A DNA stretch of 46,219 bases from an uncultured Eubacteriales bacterium (lineage in GTDB: Bacteria; Bacillota; Clostridia; Christensenellales; CAG-314): positions 1-46,219 of the forward strand of contig CARAIG010000004.1 of assembly GCA_948938605.1 (NCBI GenBank), given 5' to 3'. How positions within the stretch are numbered: position 1 is the first letter of the stretch; each line of letters starts with the position of its first letter. Under the pieces are notes generated by a model. That model was not told where the DNA came from, ran no database searches, and saw only the letters and a program-made list of their open reading frames with translations. A program made the translations under genes and the position numbers. Positions 40,721-46,219 of the stretch are shown in pieces.

Positions 40721-41003
40721 AATGTGTAATGCGCAATGCGTAATTAAGGTTGAGTTTAGTTATGCGCAATCCTCATCTGTCCGCTACGCGTCCACCTTCC
40801 CCTTTCCCGAAAGGGGAAGGCTTTATTGCGGTTAATTTAATTCAATTCTGGATTGCTTCGCTTCGCTCGCAAAGACGGCAAGGTATACACCTAAGTATGT
40901 CATCTCGACCAAGGCACTTGTGCCGCGTGGAGAGATCTAGCGTAGCGTAAAGTGTTATTAATGTCGCCAACATTCTGCAATTCCGCATTACGCATTGCAC
41001 ATT
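40721..41003. mobile_element. MITE-like element with terminal inverted repeats
   Basis: About 283 bases bounded by 25-base inverted ends, AATGTGTAATGCGCAATGCG... (40721-40745) and its imperfect complement (40979-41003), 22 of 25 paired. Inside are the hairpin CCTTCCCCTTT/AAAGGGGAAGG (40795-40820), a fragment matching 26706-26727 in inverted orientation, and a TGTCATCTCGACC-type repeat (40898-40948) with the hairpin GGCAC-TT-GTGCC. It codes for nothing and ends 20 bases from the ferredoxin stop. Confidence 0.55.
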
Positions 41004-41022
41004 ATGCATTTTCCAACCTGTG

Positions 41023-41205
41023 TTACACAACTATTTCTATTGCGTTGGTGGGGCAAGCTTCCGCTGCGGATTCTACTGTATCGGGGCAATCGTCGGCGTT
41101 TCCGCAAACGCGGGACAAGCCGTTTTCGTCATATTCGAACACGTCGGGACACATATTTATGCACATTCCGCAACCTATGCAATCTTCGTTAACTTTTACA
41201 TTCAT
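41023..41205 (-). CDS. 4Fe-4S ferredoxin (single cluster)
   Basis: A 60-residue electron carrier. The motif CIGCGMCINMCPDVFEY (C-x2-C-x2-C-x3-CP) near residues 9-19, together with the later ACPTNAI, binds one 4Fe-4S cluster in the style of Thermotoga/Desulfovibrio ferredoxins. Two further cysteines in VCGNADDC could form a disulfide or a second site. AAAGGAG lies 13 bases before the ATG. The gene is monocistronic and probably serves general anaerobic redox reactions. No partner enzyme is adjacent. Confidence 0.92.
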   Translation of the reverse strand: MNVKVNEDCIGCGMCINMCPDVFEYDENGLSRVCGNADDCPDTVESAAEACPTNAIEIVV

Positions 41206-41340
41206 ATTGTTTTTGTACTCCTTTATTCGTTTATATTTTAAATATTAACTTTTTGTAACAAATTAAACCGTTTTTAAAAGCGTTTGCAAATTTTAACCGA
41301 ATGTGATTTCTATATATACGTGTTTATAGGACTTTTTTTG

Positions 41341-41369
41341 TTGCAAAATTCCCTAAATCATTGTAAAAT
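41341..41369 (+). promoter_or_regulatory. Promoter of the large lipoprotein gene
   Basis: TTGCAA (41341-41346), a 17-base spacer and TAAAAT (41364-41369). Confidence 0.55.
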
Positions 41370-41447
41370 AGAATTTATTAATATATATAATGGAAAGTTT
41401 TACTCATTGGCATTTGTGCGAGTGAATATTTTCAAGTAGGTAACGTT

Positions 41448-44400
41448 ATGAAAAAACAATTTAAGTGTATTTTGATCGTCTTGTGTTTGACGCTTGTTTT
41501 GTCGGCAGTCGTTTTATCCGCCTGCGTAGATCCCAATAAACCGTCAAACAAAATCACAATCACCGTCGCCGTTAATTTGGACGGCGTCGCCGAAAAGACG
41601 TTTGAAACGGACGCAAACGCCGAGTTTTACAGTAAACTTGCGCAATACGTTCCGCAAGACGTTGACGGCAAGGTGTTTGCAGGCTGGTTCGATGCCGACG
41701 GAAACGAAATTACTTCCGCAACGCGTTGGAGTGCCGACGGTAAAGTTACTGCGCGTTGGAGCGACGTTTGCGCAATAACGTTTGACAAAAACAACCCGCA
41801 AGCAACCGGCAGTATGGCGGTTCAAACCGTAGCGGTAGGGGGCAAAGTTAACCTTAACGCGTGCGGTTTTACGTCAAGCTTGGTTTTTGACGGTTGGAAT
41901 ACCAAACCCGACGGTTCGGGGCAAAGTTATGCCGACGGCGCCGAAGTGACGTTATCTGCAAATTTAACGCTGTATGCGCAATGGAAAGTTACCTACACCG
42001 AGGAAGTTTATGTCGAACGTTTAGTTGACGGTCAGTACGTTTACATTAAGGAAAAAACGACTGCTGTTACAAACCGTCATCTTGGCGAAAAAGTATCCGT
42101 TTCGACGGACGGTTTTAGCGAGGAGCATTATTTCCTTGACTACGACCACCCCGAAGCTTTAACCGAAGTAACGTCCTTGCAAAACAACGACGTTTTAGCG
42201 GCGTATTATTCTATCGAACGTTTTACGGTAACGTATAACGACGACCAAACAAAAGTATTTGTACGTTATAACGAACAGTATTCGGTACGTACTCCCGTCG
42301 AAGACCCAACAAGCAAAACGGCGGTAGTATCGTACAGTTCGTCCGCTACGGGCAACGGTCGCGAATACAATTTCGGCGACAAACTTACTTTAACAAGCGA
42401 CATAGTGTTGTATCCTGTACTTGCCAATGTTTACACCGACGCAGGTGACACCGGCGACAAAGTATATATTCGCGATATTTCGGGTAAAGGCTCGGCAATT
42501 TTAGTTGTCGACGGAGTGCGTTATTCGGGCTTTATAACCAAAACAAACGACCTTACAACATTCGACGTAGTTGTAAACGATGTCGAAGTTCACGGCAAAC
42601 TGCTTAGCGACGGCACATTCATTTACCGCAACGAAAACGAAATAGGAACATTCCTTATGGGCGATTCGTTATTCCCCGAAGACGTTTATCCAAGCGTAAT
42701 GTTAGCTTTGGACGGTTACGGCATAGGAGTGCTGTCGCAAATGATGACCGACGGTACGGGACGCATTGAAAATTACTACGTATCGTATCAACCCACCGAC
42801 GAAGGCGATTACTATATGGAATATTTCCTTCCTGCCGATCCGCAAAATGTTTATAAGGCGTATTTCCAAATTTTCCGCGGTGAAATAGGGGGAATCGAAG
42901 ACCTTGAAATTAAAGACCAAATTGTAGGTTACTTTATGTTTTGCGGTTCGGAATACGGGCTTGCAATGCGCGTTTACAATAACGAAATTTTAAGCAATTA
43001 CGCTTTGTTGTTGGACGGCTACGGCGGTGCAATTTACTACGAACTGGACGGCAACGAGATAAAGCGCGAAATTATCGGTTACTACTACGCTTCGGAAAAT
43101 TACACTGTCGACAATCCCGAATGCGTATTCGAACCCGACCGCAAATTAAACGATTCCGCCTTGATTATCGACCCGTTCTACTTTATTTTGTTCACGCAGG
43201 AAATTCAAGGCGAAAATCACCAATTCTTTATTGTCAAGCAAAACGAAGCGGGCGTTTACCGCCAAACTGCGGACGTGCAGTATCCGCAACTGGAACTTGA
43301 CGGTTACGGTATAGCGATGTATACCGCATCCGACCGCGAAGAACCGCGCTACGGTTATTACACAATCAATACCAATATCGAAGGCGGATATTTCGTAGCG
43401 GTTTCGTTTGTTGACGAAACGGGCGGAACAATGCGCGTAACAATCGACATTGAAAACAAACTTTACCAACCTTTCGAAGGGGACTTTGAAATTGACGCCG
43501 ACGGAGCATTGGTAAAGTATTACGGAAGCGACAGCGTAATTACAGTACCCGAAGGCGTAACGGTTATAAAGAAAGACGCATTTAAGGACGTAAACATTAC
43601 CACAATTACATTGCCGTCCACCTTGCAACAAATTGAAGACTACGCATTCGAAAACGGTTCGGCAAGCGGTAAAAGCGCGCTTAAAACGGTTTACTTAAAA
43701 GCTGTAAATCCCCCTGTATTGGGGCAAGACGTATTCCGTTGGACGACAAGCGAATTTAAAGTAATTGTCCCTAACGACAGTTTGCAGGCATATAGGCAGG
43801 CGGAGTCCTGGCTTGTCGAAGTTCCGTCGTTAAGCAGTGCGCTTAAAAAGACGTATGCCGAATATGTCACCAGCGTTGAGGAAATTAATAACAGACCGGA
43901 ATTTGAAGTCGTCGACGGTGTGCTTATATCGTATAACAACAAGGACGAAAATCCGCAAGACGTTGAAATCGTAATTCCCGACGAAGTTACCGCAATAGCA
44001 GTAGGCGTATTTGCGGGACGCACCTACATTGTATCGGTCGACCTTAACAACGTAACGGAAATAGGCGATTCTGCTTTCGAAGGCTGCACAAGTTTAAGTA
44101 ACGTTATATTTAACGAAAATACCGTATCGATAGGCTCTTACGCATTTTTCTACTGCACAAGTTTAACGCAAGTCGACTTGTGTGGCGTTCAAACCATAGG
44201 CGAGTACGCGTTTTTCCGTTGTTATAAACTTGCAAAAGTAAACATCGGCGCTAACATTAAGGAAATAGGCACGTTTGCGTTTGCAATGTGTTCGGTTGAA
44301 GTGGACGACGGCGAAAACGTATCCGAACAGCACGACCTTATATTGACCGTTACGGCTACAACCGCTCCGCGGATGTCATCTAACATATTTATCAACAGCG

Positions 44401-45497
44401 TTCCCCGCATTTATGTCGAATCGTACGACGTAGGTCTGTCTTTTGCAAGCGAACCGTCGTGGGCGTTGTATGCTTCGCACTTGCGCGTCAAGGCGGAACA
44501 AACCCAAATAGTATATTCGCTGTCTAATATGGGTTCGCAATTAGTTTTAGGCGACAACGCTTTGTTTGATGAAACCCGTTACGGCTTGTACAAATGGGAC
44601 GGAAACCGCTTGTATATTGCTTGGTTCGACCGTTCGGACTTCGGCGGAGCAACCGACTTAAACGTTATAGTGCAAGTGGGCGAATACGATCCGCAAACGG
44701 GTTATTTGCGTAATTTTAGTTTGTATGACGACACGCCGTTGGTGTTTGTAACTGCCGGGACGCAAGTCGATTACGCAAACGGTGACGAAACTTTACATTT
44801 AACGTTCGGCTCGTCCCAAGCAACTTATAACGGCAATCCCGTTGCAATCGAAATAGTAAACTACCGTATGCGCTTTACGTACCAAGGCTACATTTACCAT
44901 TTAACGCTTACTAACGACAAAACGTTTACTTACAAACGCGACAAAGTACAGGAAAAAGTTGATTACATCGCCTTAGACGGTTCGGAAATTACAGTAGTAT
45001 TCGGTAACTATATTATGGTCTACGGCACAATTAAAAACGTCGACGGCGAAGAACGTTCCACCGAAACAGGTTGGTACGCCACCCAAGAAAGTGACGGAAC
45101 GTATTCTTGGATTATTCAATGGCGTGAAAATAAATACAAAATTATTGCGACGTTTAACGATGCCGACGGCACGTTTACTTACAACGTCGAAGGCTATGCT
45201 AATTCCGTCTCATACCGTAACGATTTGGATCACGTCATCGTAACTACTTATTCCGACGGGCGCGTAGATATATTGTTCGGCTTTAAAACGGCTAACGGCG
45301 ACTTGAGTTGCAATATCGGTAACGCGCATACGTTGCAAGTACAACCCAACGTTTATGCCGTAACAATCGACATAATGATAGACGTTGTTGACGATGACGG
45401 AATAGTAATAGGGCAAGTTCCCAGCGACTATAACGGCGACTACTTGTTGCAACTTAACCCCGACGATTTAACTTACACGCTTACTCCGCAAGATTAG
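41448..45497 (+). CDS. Large multidomain surface lipoprotein (InlB-like repeats, LDGYG modules, BspA-type leucine-rich repeats)
   Basis: A 1349-residue lipoprotein. The signal peptide ends in the lipobox VLSAC, lipidated at C26. Residues about 35-180 carry InlB B-repeat/Listeria-Bacteroides repeat units (FAGWFDADGNEI, FDGWNTKPDGSG ... LYAQW). Then come beta-rich modules marked by LDGYG at about 420, 521 and 617. Residues about 685-990 carry two blocks of BspA-type leucine-rich repeats (VIKKDAFKDVNITTITLPSTL; EIGDSAFEGCTSLSNVIF). A beta-rich C-terminal third follows. Such proteins act in adhesion or glycan binding at the surface of gut bacteria; the target is unknown. The ATG follows GTAGGT. 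A second lipoprotein with the same CVDP start lies immediately downstream. Confidence 0.8.
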   Translation: MKKQFKCILIVLCLTLVLSAVVLSACVDPNKPSNKITITVAVNLDGVAEKTFETDANAEFYSKLAQYVPQDVDGKVFAGWFDADGNEITSATRWSADGKVTARWSDVCAITFDKNNPQATGSMAVQTVAVGGKVNLNACGFTSSLVFDGWNTKPDGSGQSYADGAEVTLSANLTLYAQWKVTYTEEVYVERLVDGQYVYIKEKTTAVTNRHLGEKVSVSTDGFSEEHYFLDYDHPEALTEVTSLQNNDVLAAYYSIERFTVTYNDDQTKVFVRYNEQYSVRTPVEDPTSKTAVVSYSSSATGNGREYNFGDKLTLTSDIVLYPVLANVYTDAGDTGDKVYIRDISGKGSAILVVDGVRYSGFITKTNDLTTFDVVVNDVEVHGKLLSDGTFIYRNENEIGTFLMGDSLFPEDVYPSVMLALDGYGIGVLSQMMTDGTGRIENYYVSYQPTDEGDYYMEYFLPADPQNVYKAYFQIFRGEIGGIEDLEIKDQIVGYFMFCGSEYGLAMRVYNNEILSNYALLLDGYGGAIYYELDGNEIKREIIGYYYASENYTVDNPECVFEPDRKLNDSALIIDPFYFILFTQEIQGENHQFFIVKQNEAGVYRQTADVQYPQLELDGYGIAMYTASDREEPRYGYYTINTNIEGGYFVAVSFVDETGGTMRVTIDIENKLYQPFEGDFEIDADGALVKYYGSDSVITVPEGVTVIKKDAFKDVNITTITLPSTLQQIEDYAFENGSASGKSALKTVYLKAVNPPVLGQDVFRWTTSEFKVIVPNDSLQAYRQAESWLVEVPSLSSALKKTYAEYVTSVEEINNRPEFEVVDGVLISYNNKDENPQDVEIVIPDEVTAIAVGVFAGRTYIVSVDLNNVTEIGDSAFEGCTSLSNVIFNENTVSIGSYAFFYCTSLTQVDLCGVQTIGEYAFFRCYKLAKVNIGANIKEIGTFAFAMCSVEVDDGENVSEQHDLILTVTATTAPRMSSNIFINSVPRIYVESYDVGLSFASEPSWALYASHLRVKAEQTQIVYSLSNMGSQLVLGDNALFDETRYGLYKWDGNRLYIAWFDRSDFGGATDLNVIVQVGEYDPQTGYLRNFSLYDDTPLVFVTAGTQVDYANGDETLHLTFGSSQATYNGNPVAIEIVNYRMRFTYQGYIYHLTLTNDKTFTYKRDKVQEKVDYIALDGSEITVVFGNYIMVYGTIKNVDGEERSTETGWYATQESDGTYSWIIQWRENKYKIIATFNDADGTFTYNVEGYANSVSYRNDLDHVIVTTYSDGRVDILFGFKTANGDLSCNIGNAHTLQVQPNVYAVTIDIMIDVVDDDGIVIGQVPSDYNGDYLLQLNPDDLTYTLTPQD

Positions 45498-45529
45498 TTT
45501 AATATTCAATCGGTAATAGTAAAAATTAA

Positions 45530-45570
45530 AAAACGCTTCCAAATACAATCTTTTGGGAGCGTTTTAGCAT
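45530..45570 (+). terminator. Terminator of the large lipoprotein gene
   Basis: AAAACGCTTCC paired with GGGAGCGTTTT (one G-T pair) across a short loop, with an A/T tail. Confidence 0.75.
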
Positions 45571-45628
45571 AATCGTATTAACAATTGGCGTTTAGTTTAA
45601 AAAATCGCAACCAATTAAAAGTAAACCA

Positions 45629-45658
45629 TTGACAATAGATAGAAAATTAAAGTAAAAT
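45629..45658 (+). promoter_or_regulatory. Promoter of the second lipoprotein gene
   Basis: TTGACA (45629-45634), an 18-base spacer and TAAAAT (45653-45658). Confidence 0.5.
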
Positions 45659-45733
45659 AAACATAATTATTACAATTTTTATTATATACTGGTAAAATGG
45701 TTGTAGTAGTATAAAAAAGAAGGAGGGAACACA

Positions 45734-46219
45734 ATGAAAAAGCAAATATGGATAGTGTTGTTAGCAGTGGTAATGGCAGTAACTCTGTTAGCGTGCGTTG
45801 CATGCGTAGATCCCAAGCCCGCAACATATACATTAACCTACGCCGCAGGCGAAGGAACGGGAACGGCGCCCGAAGCAAAGGAATACGAAGCAGGCGCGGA
45901 AATAACCCTTATAAACAACCCCTTTACGGCACCGGCAAATAAGGAATTTGACGGATGGATGGTAGAAGGCGTTAAAAAGGCGGCAGGTGACAAAGTAACC
46001 ATGCCGGAAAAGGACATAACAATCACTGCCCAATGGAAGACGACTGAACAACCCCAACCGGAAAAGTGGACTGTAACGTTTAAAAACGAAGCGGAAACAG
46101 TATCTACCGTGGAAGTAGTCAAGGGACAAAAGCTTACGGCAAGCCAAATCCCCACACTTACAAATATTCCCGAAAACAAGGAATTTGCAGGTTGGTTCAT
46201 TGAAAACACCGAAACGGAA
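45734..46219 (+). CDS. Lipoprotein with InlB-like repeats, 3-prime end outside the window
   Basis: The first 162 codons of an open frame that runs off the window. A signal peptide (MKKQIWIVLLAVVMAV) leads to two possible lipobox cysteines, LLAC (C21) and CVAC (C24), then VDPKPATYTLTYAAGEG. Two InlB B-repeat/Listeria-Bacteroides repeat units follow, with FDGWMVEG...ITAQWK and FAGWFIEN. The strong ribosome site AAGGAGGG lies 7 bases before the ATG. It shares the ACVDP lipid-anchor region and repeat type with the 1349-residue protein upstream, so the two are probably paralogous surface proteins. Its own promoter and the terminator between them argue for separate transcription. Confidence 0.8.
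   Translation, partial: MKKQIWIVLLAVVMAVTLLACVACVDPKPATYTLTYAAGEGTGTAPEAKEYEAGAEITLINNPFTAPANKEFDGWMVEGVKKAAGDKVTMPEKDITITAQWKTTEQPQPEKWTVTFKNEAETVSTVEVVKGQKLTASQIPTLTNIPENKEFAGWFIENTETE

Noticed and set aside
1..46219. tRNA or rRNA genes
   Set aside because: Occurrences of GTTCGAA-like strings (for example 3604, 5201, 32171) lie in coding or AT-rich sequence without acceptor or anticodon stems.

Overview
The window reads as a chromosome segment of an anaerobic, endospore-forming, Gram-positive bacterium, most likely an uncultured gut member of the Clostridia. The reasons are a complete gerA-type germinant receptor operon (gerAA-gerAB-gerAC), a 4Fe-4S ferredoxin, GGAGG-type ribosome binding sites, vegetative sigma-type promoters (TTGACA/TATAAT, often with an extended TGn -10), WalJ and DUF951 proteins typical of Firmicutes, and large surface lipoproteins with InlB-like and BspA-like modules. 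No rRNA, tRNA, prophage or CRISPR array is visible. The finer taxonomy (for example Christensenellales-like) is a guess.

Layout. 0-6.2 kb: a sugar-type ABC ATPase with an extra C-terminal regulatory half, then a two-gene unit of a secreted GLUG-type protein and an MacB/FtsX-like ABC exporter. 6.3-15 kb: housekeeping genes (uppP on the minus strand; ychF, a GPH-type sugar symporter, walJ, a CPBP protease, rlmH, a degenerate alpha/beta-hydrolase, a DUF951 protein not reported by length-based gene finding, lepB). 15-19 kb: gerA operon. 19-23.4 kb: ATP-grasp ligase (apparently leaderless mRNA), M18 aminopeptidase, phosphohexomutase, ECF S component. 23.4-26.4 kb: ABC-2 exporter pair on the minus strand, divergent from nagA.

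26.4-41 kb is accessory-rich, with long repeat-filled gaps. It holds a candidate manganese (yybP-ykoY) riboswitch with a switching terminator in front of an SPFH-domain gene, rpmE, two tandem XRE regulators, a duplicated promoter/leader repeat before a YbhN/MprF-like flippase, a frameshifted REP-associated (RAYT/IS200-like) transposase, murC, a tiny zinc-ribbon gene, a large hybrid histidine kinase, an aldo/keto reductase, a HAD phosphatase, an ArsR regulator with a likely operator, a small membrane protein and a ferredoxin. 41.4 kb to the end: a 1349-residue lipoprotein and the start of a second, related one that runs off the window.

The most unusual signals are: (1) a dispersed palindromic repeat whose left end (TAAGCCCGTATAA) sits exactly on the stop codons of nagA, murC and the aldo/keto reductase, and seems to supply those stops; (2) four REP-like hairpins, two of them inside the reading frame of the RAYT transposase gene; (3) the riboswitch/SPFH arrangement with a second promoter placed after the switch; (4) a likely leaderless ATP-grasp gene; (5) proteins that have lost key residues (a GerAC without the lipobox cysteine, an esterase-like protein without its nucleophile). 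All family calls come from reading motifs by eye; no database search was run.
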